Source: Bacteroidales bacterium (lineage in GTDB: Bacteria > Bacteroidota > Bacteroidia > Bacteroidales > UBA12077). Taken from it: a stretch of 64,000 nt of DNA. The notes under the pieces are model-generated. The model ran no database searches. It was not told the origin of the DNA and saw nothing but the letters and a program-made list of their open reading frames with translations. The translations under genes were made by a program, and so were the position numbers. Positions 52,088-60,398 of the stretch are shown one piece after another; position 1 is the first letter of the stretch; each line of letters begins with the position of its first letter. The stretch spans positions 682,001-746,000 of the forward strand of contig JAEINU010000001.1 in the NCBI GenBank assembly GCA_016342685.1, in the 5' to 3' direction.

Positions 52088-52957
52088 TCATTTTGAAAAC
52101 TCAGATCGAAATTTATTAGGAGTAGAAGATGTGAGTTTTTTAAAAAATCTATTAAAATTGGCAGGTTCAGAAAAGTTTAATTTATAGGATATTTCGGATA
52201 CGGTTAGATTTGTGTAGATTAGTTCTTTTTTAGCTTCAATCAATATGCGAGATTTTATCAAATCCGAAGCAGATTTTCCAAATGATTTTAGCTTTTGATT
52301 TAAGTAGGTTTTACTTATTCCTAGTATTTTGGTGTAATCATTTACCTGATGCTTTTCTTTAAAATTCTTTTCTAGTAAACGAATAAACTTTAAAACTTCT
52401 ATGTTTTCAAAAAGTTCTCCTTTGATTTGGTGTTGATTTACATATAATCTATTTAGCTTAATTAATAAATAATACAAGATAGATCGAAGTAAGTGATGAC
52501 TATCGTTCATCAAGTTCGTTATTTCATTTTTTATTTCAATAACCTTATCAATATAAGCGTTAAAATACTTAAGATCAGCATTTAAATAAAAAGGGGTGTT
52601 GTGGTTATGGAAATAGTGAAATCGATATACAAATAGATTGTCATTAAAAAAACGTTCAATAAATTCACCTTCGAATAAAATAACATAAGCATCTGTCTGA
52701 CTTTTGGCAATCCATTCTCTTCTTCTGTTCGGAGGGAGAAACATAATCGTTCCTGTTTGATATGGAATAACTATGTCATCTAAAAGAAAAATTCCGTTTC
52801 CTTGTGTAATGAAAATTATTTCGTAAAAGGATATGATAAAGGGCTTTCTATTTACAAGATAAGCTTTTGTTTCGGAGATTTTAAGACAATCGATTAAAAG
52901 TTCTTTGCCATATTTGGTCTTATGAAATGTTATTTCTTTCAACAGATTTTCTTTCAA
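52088..52957 (-). CDS. AraC family transcriptional regulator
   Basis: A 289-residue regulator with an N-terminal cupin-like sensing domain (~20-120) and a C-terminal pair of helix-turn-helix motifs (~190-289), including ILGISKTYLNQKLKSFGKSASDLI and LTVSEISYKLNFSEPANFNRFFKKLTSSTPNKFR. The last is the usual AraC signature. It lies upstream of the NmrA-type reductase on the same strand and is 6 bp downstream of a small STAS-like gene, so the three may be one regulated unit. The ligand is unknown. Confidence 0.92.
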   Translation of the reverse strand: MKENLLKEITFHKTKYGKELLIDCLKISETKAYLVNRKPFIISFYEIIFITQGNGIFLLDDIVIPYQTGTIMFLPPNRRREWIAKSQTDAYVILFEGEFIERFFNDNLFVYRFHYFHNHNTPFYLNADLKYFNAYIDKVIEIKNEITNLMNDSHHLLRSILYYLLIKLNRLYVNQHQIKGELFENIEVLKFIRLLEKNFKEKHQVNDYTKILGISKTYLNQKLKSFGKSASDLIKSRILIEAKKELIYTNLTVSEISYKLNFSEPANFNRFFKKLTSSTPNKFRSEFSK

Positions 52958-52963
52958 AAATAC

Positions 52964-53335
52964 TTATTTATGAGAATCTTTCAACCATTTTATTGCAGCT
53001 TCTTTGGTTGAAAAAATTTTGCGTTGAGTTTTAGGATTGGTGGCAAAGTTTGAAAATAAAGTGGAATATGCTGTAATTTTAGGATCATCAACTAAAAAGG
53101 CTGTTTTTGTTGATGAGTATTCATGTGTTGAAATATCAGCTATTTGTGATATGATTTTGATTTCTGTAGGTGCAATATTCAATTTAGCATTTACTAAATC
53201 ATACAGGAGATGTAAATTTTTAGGAAGAGAATCTATCTTATCAAATTCCTTTAAATACTCAATAATATCTTCAAGTTTAATTTTTCCGGTAAAGCTTATA
53301 TATAAAATATCTTGGTCAAAAGTATACGAAATCAT
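52964..53335 (-). CDS. small STAS/SpoIIAA-like protein
   Basis: A 123-residue soluble protein of alternating beta-strands and helices. The N-terminal QDILYISFTGKIKLEDIIEYLKEFDKI and the central LHLLYDLVNAKLNIAP fit a SpoIIAA/STAS-like fold, but this is a pattern-level call with no diagnostic motif. It is 6 bp before the AraC gene in the same direction, which suggests co-expression. No partner anti-sigma or kinase is adjacent. Confidence 0.5.
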   Translation of the reverse strand: MISYTFDQDILYISFTGKIKLEDIIEYLKEFDKIDSLPKNLHLLYDLVNAKLNIAPTEIKIISQIADISTHEYSSTKTAFLVDDPKITAYSTLFSNFATNPKTQRKIFSTKEAAIKWLKDSHK

Positions 53336-53538
53336 CAGGTATAATTAAAGTGTAATACAAGTTACAAAAAATGAATTCTCAAACAATAGCGTGCAAAAAT
53401 AAAGAAAATAATGCAAATAGCCTTAATACGTAAAGGTTATCATTGTGTATTTATTAATATTCACAAGTTCAGTCATTTAACATTTTGATAATTAAATGAA
53501 AATTTCTAATTTTAATACTTCACCGAGAAAAATTAATT

Positions 53539-54579
53539 ATGAATCAAAGAACACATTCATGGATAGCAATACGTGCAATTGCTTTGTTAGAAGATGAAAA
53601 TACAGAGCCTAATCTTGTAAAGTTATTGAAACCATTTGTAAGAGAGGCATCCGTAGGAGCATGGATTCCAGATCAGGTTGATGCAAAAAGGGGCGGTGCG
53701 GGTGCAGCAACAGAGAATCATGTTTTGAAAATGGAACCATATGATGGTTATCAAACGAAAAGATTTACAACTTCAAAAGAAGATTTAGTTAAACATTGTG
53801 GCGATTATAGGAAGGTAATTCAATATCTACAACAAGATAATTACTTAGACAACGATTGGTGGTCTGCACCATATAAAGGTGATGTAAATAAACCAGGAAA
53901 ACATTTACCGAATAGAATAAGTGCATTGTGTACCATGTTAAAAGACTTGTTGTTATTAGGAAGTAAGAGGGTGGATAGTCTTATTCCAGGAAATATCTAT
54001 TTTGCGCAGTATCTTACAGATGATGTAAGAACAAAAGAAGCTGCTGCTGCAATGTATTTTTTTATGCTTAGTCATTTTATTGCTGATATTAGTATGCCAT
54101 GCCATTCGGATGCAAGAAAGCTTTCGTCTTACTCGAACGGTTTGCATAAGGAGTTGGAAGGGCACTGGTCTAAAAAAGTCGGAACTTATTTTGAGAAAAA
54201 GAAGCTGTGGAAAGACAACTCTAAGCTAAGTACTCGTGAAGTTACTTCTGATAGTAACAAAGTTATAAAGAAAGCTAAGGAAGTGGGAGATAAGTTTAAT
54301 TTAAGCTTTAGTAGCAATCCTATTCCAGATCTAATAAAAGGACATGATATTTGGCTCGAAGGAATTTTCTTATGTAGAGCATCTTTTTCTTTGGCGAGTA
54401 TTATTGCACCATATAAAAAATATCCTTACGATGATAGGATAAAAGAAGCACCATTTGAACTCTTATTTGATAATAATAAACCTTTTCTCGATACAGTTGA
54501 CGAAATTGTTATGCACGATGCAGTTTTAAATACTGCAATCTTTTGGAAGCACTTATGGAATAAAGTATCTAAAGAATAA
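53539..54579 (+). CDS. zinc-dependent phospholipase C / S1-P1 nuclease-like protein
   Basis: A 346-residue mostly helical protein without an obvious signal peptide. Family-type metal ligands are seen in order: N-terminal TH6SW, VGAWIPDQVDAKRGG (~38-53), then SHFIADISMPCHSDAR (~174-189) and LHKELEGHW (~196-204). This H..D..H and HxxxE pattern matches zinc phospholipase C and S1/P1 nucleases. The activity, lipid or nucleic acid, cannot be settled from sequence. The gene stands alone between the AraC unit and the arginine operon. Confidence 0.7.
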   Translation: MNQRTHSWIAIRAIALLEDENTEPNLVKLLKPFVREASVGAWIPDQVDAKRGGAGAATENHVLKMEPYDGYQTKRFTTSKEDLVKHCGDYRKVIQYLQQDNYLDNDWWSAPYKGDVNKPGKHLPNRISALCTMLKDLLLLGSKRVDSLIPGNIYFAQYLTDDVRTKEAAAAMYFFMLSHFIADISMPCHSDARKLSSYSNGLHKELEGHWSKKVGTYFEKKKLWKDNSKLSTREVTSDSNKVIKKAKEVGDKFNLSFSSNPIPDLIKGHDIWLEGIFLCRASFSLASIIAPYKKYPYDDRIKEAPFELLFDNNKPFLDTVDEIVMHDAVLNTAIFWKHLWNKVSKE

Positions 54580-54601
54580 TATCATTTATAAGTAATTTTA
54601 T

Positions 54602-54655
54602 TTTGAATGTTAATATTTATGCATAAATTTGCATCGAAAATGTATAAATATACAT
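54602..54655 (+). promoter_or_regulatory. argR promoter overlapped by two ARG-box-like operators
   Basis: TAAATTTG (54624-54631) fits the -7 consensus TAnnTTTG and TTTG at 54602-54605 is a fair -33 element (18-nt spacing). Two 16-bp inverted repeats cover it: ATGCATAAATTTGCAT (54619-54634) and ATGTATAAATATACAT (54640-54655), both of ARG-box type. They are offset by exactly 21 bp, the spacing of paired ARG boxes in E. coli. The first overlaps the -7 element and the second lies just before argR ATG 54662. This supports ArgR autorepression of the whole operon. Confidence 0.7.
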
Positions 54656-54661
54656 CAATTT

Positions 54662-55138
54662 ATGAAGAAAGAAGAACGCTTAAATGTAATTAAACAGATT
54701 ATTCTTAGTCAGAAGATTAGTTCTCAAGAAGAATTGCTTACTATTTTACTTAATCAAGGTTTTGAATTAACTCAAGCAACATTATCTCGTGATTTAAAGC
54801 ATTTGAAAGTAGGTCGAATTCCTTCGGAATCGGGGTCTACATATGTTATTTCAAATGATTTTATTAATTCAACCAGTGAACCTTCTCACTCACCTGTTGA
54901 AATGGGTTTCAAAACTATTGAGTTTTCGGGTAACATGGCTGTAATAAAAACCTTACCAGCATATTCACATGCAGTTGCAGATGCTTTAGATAAAGCAGAT
55001 ATTCAAGAGATTTTAGGAACAGTGGCTGGAAATGATACTGTTTTTTTAGTATTAAAAGATGGTGTTACGCGTAACCAGGTTGTTAGTGCTATTCTTTATG
55101 AATTACCAGAGTTGAAAAGTAAAATTAATCTTATCTAA
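54662..55138 (+). CDS. argR: arginine repressor
   Basis: A 158-residue ArgR. ATG 54662 is chosen because the longer frame from TTG 54629 begins inside the operator. The N-terminal winged helix-turn-helix domain (1-70) contains SQEELLTILLNQGFELTQATLSRDLKHL, and the C-terminal hexamerisation and arginine-binding domain includes AVADALDKADIQEILGTVAGNDTVFLV. ArgR hexamers bind paired 18-bp ARG boxes in the presence of arginine. It is the first gene of the arginine operon and has two ARG-box-like sites directly upstream, so it should regulate itself and the genes that follow. Confidence 0.95.
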   Translation: MKKEERLNVIKQIILSQKISSQEELLTILLNQGFELTQATLSRDLKHLKVGRIPSESGSTYVISNDFINSTSEPSHSPVEMGFKTIEFSGNMAVIKTLPAYSHAVADALDKADIQEILGTVAGNDTVFLVLKDGVTRNQVVSAILYELPELKSKINLI

Positions 55139-55151
55139 ATACATTATTACA

Positions 55152-56210
55152 ATGAAATTGGTTTTAGAAGACGGTACTCAAATCCAAGGAAAATCATTCG
55201 GATATCAGAAATCTGTTGCAGGTGAAGTCGTTTTTAATACTGCTATGACTGGTTACCCAGAGAGTTTAACAGATCCTTCATATAAAGGACAAATACTAGT
55301 ACTTACCTATCCACTTATTGGTAACTATGGAGTTCCTAATGTAGCGATTAAAGATAATATTCTTCAATACTTTGAGTCTGATAAAATCCAACTCAGTGGA
55401 TTAATTGTATCTGAATATAATGAAGATTACTCTCATTGGAATGCAGAAAAAAGTTTGGGAAATTGGATGAAAGAGCATAAGGTGCCTGGAATGTTTGGTG
55501 TTGATACGCGCATGCTTACAAAGATTATTCGTGAAAAAGGAGCTATGTTAGGTAAAATGATTTGTAATGATAAGGATGTTGAAGCATATGACCCCGATAA
55601 GGATAATCTTGTTGATAAGGTAAGTGTAAAAGAGAGGATTGTTTATGGGAATGGTGAAAAGAAGGTCTTATTGATTGATTGCGGAGTAAAAAATAATATC
55701 ATTCGTAATTTATTAAAAAGAGATTTTACTGTTATAAGAGTTCCCTGGAATTATGATTTTTTAAATGAAGATTATGATGGAATTTTAGTCTCTAACGGTC
55801 CGGGAAACCCTAAGCAATGTGAGGCTACCATTAATAATTTATCCAAAGCAATGAATCAAACGAAGCCAATAATGGGAATTTGTCTGGGTAATCAGTTAAT
55901 GGCTTTAGCTTCAGGTGCAGATACGTATAAGCTTAAGTATGGACATAGGAGTCATAATCAGCCGGTTATATTGGCAAATACAAATAGATCATATATAACA
56001 TCACAGAATCATGGTTACGCCATTGATCGGAAAACTTTACCAAAAAAATGGGAGTCCTTATTCATTAACCTAAACGATGGAACAAATGAAGGAATAAGGC
56101 ATAAATCAATGCCTTTTTTTTCTGTCCAATTCCATCCTGAGGCTTCAAGTGGACCTACAGATACAGAGTTTTTATTTGATGATTTTTTGAAAATGATTAT
56201 AGAAACATAA
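55152..56210 (+). CDS. carA: carbamoyl-phosphate synthase small subunit
   Basis: A 352-residue glutamine amidotransferase that supplies ammonia for carbamoyl-phosphate synthesis. The N-terminal CPSase small-chain domain includes VFNTAMTGYPESLTDPSYKGQILVLTYPLIGNYG (~28-60). The class I glutaminase domain has the nucleophile Cys244 in GICLGNQ, and His328 and Glu330 in QFHPEAS. All are present, so it should be active. It lies 13 bp after argR and is separated from carB by four genes, an operon split that couples carbamoyl phosphate to arginine rather than only to pyrimidines. A second carAB copy elsewhere is possible. Confidence 0.95.
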   Translation: MKLVLEDGTQIQGKSFGYQKSVAGEVVFNTAMTGYPESLTDPSYKGQILVLTYPLIGNYGVPNVAIKDNILQYFESDKIQLSGLIVSEYNEDYSHWNAEKSLGNWMKEHKVPGMFGVDTRMLTKIIREKGAMLGKMICNDKDVEAYDPDKDNLVDKVSVKERIVYGNGEKKVLLIDCGVKNNIIRNLLKRDFTVIRVPWNYDFLNEDYDGILVSNGPGNPKQCEATINNLSKAMNQTKPIMGICLGNQLMALASGADTYKLKYGHRSHNQPVILANTNRSYITSQNHGYAIDRKTLPKKWESLFINLNDGTNEGIRHKSMPFFSVQFHPEASSGPTDTEFLFDDFLKMIIET

Positions 56211-56214
56211 ACAA

Positions 56215-56817
56215 ATGAATATTTTAGATAAAGATACAATACAGGTTGTTTTAGCTGATAAAAACAATTTAGAATATATACCTGAAGTTATTGAGTTATT
56301 AAAAATTGCTGCACATAAAGAAGGCACTGGTTTAGCGATCCGTTCTGCCGAATATTTAAATGCTAAGTTTCTGGAAGAAAAGGCGATAATTGCATTTGTA
56401 AATAATAAGCTTGCGGGCTTTTGTTATATAGAAACATGGGATCATGGGAAATATATAGCTAACTCAGGATTAATAGTAAGTATGGAATTTAGAGCTTGTG
56501 GTGTTGCAAAAAAGATAAAGAAGGCAGCTTTTGAACTTTCAAGAAAAAAATATCCAAATGCAAAAATGTTTGGTTTAACAACCAGTTTAGCCGTTATGAA
56601 AATTAATTCATCACTTGGATATGTACCTGTAACCTTTTCAGAATTAACAACTGACAGTCAATTTTGGAAAGGATGTGAATCGTGCAAATATTACGACATA
56701 CTTGTACGAACTAAACGTGGCTCATGTCTGTGTACAGCAATGGTATTTAATAATTCAATGGAAAAAGAAAATAATATTAAAATTACAAAAGATGAAAAAA
56801 GTTGTATTAGCATATAG
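56215..56817 (+). CDS. GNAT acyltransferase, candidate N-acylglutamate synthase
   Basis: A 200-residue GNAT-fold protein. The acyl-CoA loop is R93-ACGVA (motif A), between a beta-strand ANSGLIVSMEF and a helix KKIKKAAFELSR. A C-terminal segment has Cys154, Cys157, Cys171 and Cys173 (WKGCESCKYYD...SCLCTAM), which resembles a zinc site and recurs in arginine-operon GNATs of Bacteroidota. Position between carA and argG makes it the probable starter enzyme (acetyl- or succinyl-glutamate synthase). Its last 26 bp overlap the argG start. Substrate is inference. Confidence 0.78.
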   Translation: MNILDKDTIQVVLADKNNLEYIPEVIELLKIAAHKEGTGLAIRSAEYLNAKFLEEKAIIAFVNNKLAGFCYIETWDHGKYIANSGLIVSMEFRACGVAKKIKKAAFELSRKKYPNAKMFGLTTSLAVMKINSSLGYVPVTFSELTTDSQFWKGCESCKYYDILVRTKRGSCLCTAMVFNNSMEKENNIKITKDEKSCISI

Positions 56818-57985
56818 TGGAGGTTTGGATACCAGTTTCTGTGCGAAATATCTTTCAGTAGAGAAAAAAATGGAAGTTTATTCGGTGATTGTTAATACTG
56901 GAGGTTTTGATACTGATGAGTTGGTAGAAATAGAAGAAAAAGCATATGAACTTGGTGCAAAAGATCATAAGACAATTGATATTACAGGAGAATATTATAC
57001 TAAATGTATAAAATACTTGATTTTTGGGAATATTTTAAAGAATAATACTTATCCCTTATCGGTTAGTTCAGAAAGAACATTTCAGGCTATAGCAATTGCC
57101 GAATATGCCAAAGAAATAGGAGCAGAGTATATAGCTCACGGAAGCACAGGTGCAGGGAATGATCAGGTGCGTTTTGATTATGTTTTTAATATTTTGGTTC
57201 CTGAAATTAATATAATAACTCCAATCAGAGAATTATCATTAAGTAGAGATCAGGAGATAGATTACTTAAAAAAGAGTGGTGTTATCGATAATTGGGCAAC
57301 AAAATCGTATTCAATAAATAAAGGATTGTGGGGAACAAGTATTGGAGGTAAAGAAACATTAACATCAAATAAAAGTTTACCAGAAGAAGCTTACACAAAT
57401 AAATTTATAGATCAGGAAGAAAAAGAAATTATTCTAGGATTTGAAAAAGGAGAAATTCATAGTCTCAATGGAACTGTTTTAAAAGACAAAGTAAATTTAA
57501 TAAAAAGGATTGATGAAATAGCTTCCTCATATGCTATAGGTCGTGACATGCATATAGGAGATACAATTTTGGGAACTAAAGGAAGAGTTGCTTTTGAAGC
57601 TGCTGCACCAATGCTTATTATAAAAGCTCATCATGCCTTGGAAAAGCATACACTTACAAAATGGCAGTTGCATTGGAAAGAACAGTTAGCTAATTGGTAT
57701 GGAATGTTTCTTCACGAGTCGCAGTACTTGGAACCTGTGATGAGAAATATTGAGAAATTTCTTGTTGATTCTCAGAAGTCAGTAAATGGAGAGGTAATTT
57801 TAAAGTTAGCTCCATATCGATTTTCAGTTGTAGGAATAAATTCTCCTAATGATCTTATGCAAAGTGATGTATGTGAATATGGAGAAGTAAATAAAGCATG
57901 GAAAGCTGATGATGTTAAAGGATTTACTAAAATTCTGGCAAATTCGCTTTCCATATACAGTAATGTAAATAAAATGGAATATTAA
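56792..57985 (+). CDS. argG: argininosuccinate synthase
   Basis: A 397-residue ATP-dependent ligase that joins citrulline and aspartate. ATG 56792 is chosen because it gives the canonical KKVVLAYSGGLDTSFCAKYL N-terminus with the P-loop SGGLDTS; an upstream start would add 39 residues with no family match. Further signatures are AHGSTGAGNDQVRFDY near residue 120 and GRDMHIGDTILGTKGRVAFEAAAPM near 250. Length matches the family. The start overlaps the GNAT gene by 26 bp and the stop overlaps the next start (TAATG), so translation is coupled. Confidence 0.96.
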   Translation: MKKVVLAYSGGLDTSFCAKYLSVEKKMEVYSVIVNTGGFDTDELVEIEEKAYELGAKDHKTIDITGEYYTKCIKYLIFGNILKNNTYPLSVSSERTFQAIAIAEYAKEIGAEYIAHGSTGAGNDQVRFDYVFNILVPEINIITPIRELSLSRDQEIDYLKKSGVIDNWATKSYSINKGLWGTSIGGKETLTSNKSLPEEAYTNKFIDQEEKEIILGFEKGEIHSLNGTVLKDKVNLIKRIDEIASSYAIGRDMHIGDTILGTKGRVAFEAAAPMLIIKAHHALEKHTLTKWQLHWKEQLANWYGMFLHESQYLEPVMRNIEKFLVDSQKSVNGEVILKLAPYRFSVVGINSPNDLMQSDVCEYGEVNKAWKADDVKGFTKILANSLSIYSNVNKMEY

Positions 57986-59049
57986 TGGATTTTGTGCAAC
58001 AGACTGGTGAAACATTAGAATTGCTGAAACACTTAATATCAATTCGTTCTGTAAGCAAAGAGGAAGGAGCTGTAACTGCTTTTTTATTTGATTACATCAC
58101 AAATAAAGGTTTTGAACCTTTTCGAAAAGGAAATAACATTTGGTTAAGAAATAAATATTTCTCATCTGAGCTACCAACAATATTATTGAATAGTCATATA
58201 GATACTGTTAAACCATGTGAAGGTTGGACAATTGATCCATTTACACCTTTTGAGAATAGGGATAAATTATATGGACTTGGAAGTAACGATGCAGGATTGC
58301 CTTTATCATCCTTATTTTCTGTATTCCAATATTTCTATAGTAAAAAGTCTTTAGGATATAATTTAATATATGCTGCAACAGCTGAAGAAGAAATTTCGGG
58401 AAAAAATGGGATTCAATCTATTTTATCTGAATTAGGTACAATTGATTTGGGAATTATTGGGGAACCAACAAATATGAAAATTGCTGTTGCCGAAAAGGGA
58501 TTAATTGTAATGGATTGTTATTCATCGGGTACAGCTAGCCATGCTGCACATGCAGAACAGAATAATGCAATCTTAAATTGTTTAGATGATTTACAATGGT
58601 TTAAAAACTATCAGTTTGAAAAAAAATCTACCTTACTTGGAGACACAAAAGCATCTGTTACTCAGATTAACGCAGGTAAGCAGCATAATGTTATACCAGA
58701 TAGATGTCATTTTGTAGTCGATGTGCGAGTTAACGATAAATACTCAAATCAAGAAATTGTTGATCTTATTAAAGATTCAATAAAATCAGAAGTAAAGGCA
58801 AGATCTTTACGCTTGAATTCCACATGTATAGCAGAAGATCATCCTATTGTGAAAAAAGGGAAGGATATAGGATTGGATATTTTTGGTTCACAAACATTAT
58901 CTGATCAAGCATTACTTAAATTTCCATCGGTAAAAATAGGGCCGGGCGACTCAGTTAGATCACATACCGCTGATGAATTTATTTATATTGATGAAATTGA
59001 GAATGGCATTAAAACATATATTAATTTATTGAATGGATTAAAATTATAA
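57985..59049 (+). CDS. M20 family acyl-ornithine/acyl-citrulline deacylase (ArgE-like)
   Basis: A 354-residue metallopeptidase-fold deacylase. Metal ligands and catalytic residues are in place: HIDTV (H71, D73), GSNDAG (D102), TAEEE (E136-E138) and a GEPTN strand near residue 160. The C-terminal RSHTADEFI is typical of ArgE. In several Bacteroidota, acylated citrulline rather than acyl-ornithine is the deacylation substrate and the ornithine carbamoyltransferase is replaced by an acyl-ornithine carbamoyltransferase (ArgF'). Location beside argG and argH fits that route, but the transcarbamylase is not in the window, so acetyl versus succinyl and ornithine versus citrulline are undecided. Start overlaps the argG stop by 1 bp. 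Confidence 0.87.
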   Translation: MDFVQQTGETLELLKHLISIRSVSKEEGAVTAFLFDYITNKGFEPFRKGNNIWLRNKYFSSELPTILLNSHIDTVKPCEGWTIDPFTPFENRDKLYGLGSNDAGLPLSSLFSVFQYFYSKKSLGYNLIYAATAEEEISGKNGIQSILSELGTIDLGIIGEPTNMKIAVAEKGLIVMDCYSSGTASHAAHAEQNNAILNCLDDLQWFKNYQFEKKSTLLGDTKASVTQINAGKQHNVIPDRCHFVVDVRVNDKYSNQEIVDLIKDSIKSEVKARSLRLNSTCIAEDHPIVKKGKDIGLDIFGSQTLSDQALLKFPSVKIGPGDSVRSHTADEFIYIDEIENGIKTYINLLNGLKL

Positions 59050-59052
59050 AGT

Positions 59053-60393
59053 ATGAAGCTTTGGGAAAAAGGGTATGATTTAGATAAAAAAACAGAGGAA
59101 TTTACGATAGGTAATGACAGGCTTATTGACCTTAATCTTGCAAAATATGATATAATTGGTTCCTTGGCTCATATTAAAATGTTATTAAGGATTCATATTT
59201 TAAATAATGATGAATACCATGTTTTAAGGAAAAAGTTAATTCAAATATACAATGATGTTAACTCTCCAAATTCATCATTTCAGATTGAAACAGAGGATAT
59301 TCATTCTCAGGTAGAATTAATATTAACAAATGAGTTAGGTGATTTAGGAAAGAAAATACATACTGCACGTTCTCGTAACGATCAGGTTTTACTTGATATA
59401 TACCTATTTTCAAGGGATAAAATCAAACAAATAGTTACTGCCTCAGAAAATCTGTTTAATTTATTGATACAATTAAGTAATGTGCATAAAGATGTATTAA
59501 TGCCCGGTTATACTCATTTGCAGGTAGCTATGCCATCATCATTTGGATTATGGTTTGGTTCTTATGCAGAATGCTTGGTAGATGATATGTCGGTATTGCA
59601 TCTGGCATATAAAATGGTTAACCAGAATCCTTTAGGCAGTGCAGCTGGCTATGGTTCTTCCATTCCGATCGATCGACAGCTAACTACAGAATTATTAGGG
59701 TTTGATGATTTGATTTATAATTCGGCAAAAGCCCAGCTTGGGCGTTCAAAAATAGAAGAAACAATAGCATTTTCATTGTCTTCTGTTGTATCGACACTTG
59801 CGAAATTTTCTTCTGATGTTTGTTTGTTTACGAGTCAGAATTTTGGATTTGTGAGTTTCCCCGATGAGTTTACCACAGGTTCGAGCATAATGCCTCACAA
59901 AAAGAACCCTGATATTTTTGAATTGGTTAGAGCAAAATCAAACAAAATAAAAACATTACAATTTCAAATTTCACAACTAACGGGAAATCTTACATCGGGA
60001 TACTTTAGAGATTATCAGATTGTTAAAGGTTTAATAATTCCTGCTTTTGATGAGGTTCTTCAACTTATTGATATTATTCATCATGCAATAAAAAATATTA
60101 AAATAAACAAGGAGATCTTAAATGATGATAAATATAAATACTTGTATAGTGTCGAGAATGTAAATCAATTGGTACAGCAAGGTGTTCCTTTTAGAGATGC
60201 GTATAAAATAATTGCAAAGCAAATTGATGACAATGTTTTTAAGCCATTAAAGAACAATCAGCATACACACATTGGAAGTGTAGGAAATCTGTGTAACAAT
60301 CAAATTGTAAACAAAATGAAATCAGTAACAAAGCAATTTGATTTTGAGAAAATAGAAGAAAAATATAATAATTTACTTGATTCAAACCTTTAG
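59053..60393 (+). CDS. argH: argininosuccinate lyase
   Basis: A 446-residue lyase that splits argininosuccinate into arginine and fumarate. The fumarase/aspartase superfamily signature is GSSIMPHKKNPDIFELVRAK near residue 276. Other conserved regions are HTARSRNDQV (~97-106) and VLMPGYTHLQVAMPSSFG (~148-165). Length fits the family (~450-470). It lies 3 bp after the deacylase gene and 5 bp before carB. Its product arginine is the ArgR co-repressor for this operon. Confidence 0.96.
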   Translation: MKLWEKGYDLDKKTEEFTIGNDRLIDLNLAKYDIIGSLAHIKMLLRIHILNNDEYHVLRKKLIQIYNDVNSPNSSFQIETEDIHSQVELILTNELGDLGKKIHTARSRNDQVLLDIYLFSRDKIKQIVTASENLFNLLIQLSNVHKDVLMPGYTHLQVAMPSSFGLWFGSYAECLVDDMSVLHLAYKMVNQNPLGSAAGYGSSIPIDRQLTTELLGFDDLIYNSAKAQLGRSKIEETIAFSLSSVVSTLAKFSSDVCLFTSQNFGFVSFPDEFTTGSSIMPHKKNPDIFELVRAKSNKIKTLQFQISQLTGNLTSGYFRDYQIVKGLIIPAFDEVLQLIDIIHHAIKNIKINKEILNDDKYKYLYSVENVNQLVQQGVPFRDAYKIIAKQIDDNVFKPLKNNQHTHIGSVGNLCNNQIVNKMKSVTKQFDFEKIEEKYNNLLDSNL

Positions 60394-60398
60394 TATCC

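Noticed and set aside
56675-56791. argG start at 56675
   Set aside because: The extra 39 residues match no ArgG family member and lie inside the GNAT gene; ATG 56792 gives the canonical start.
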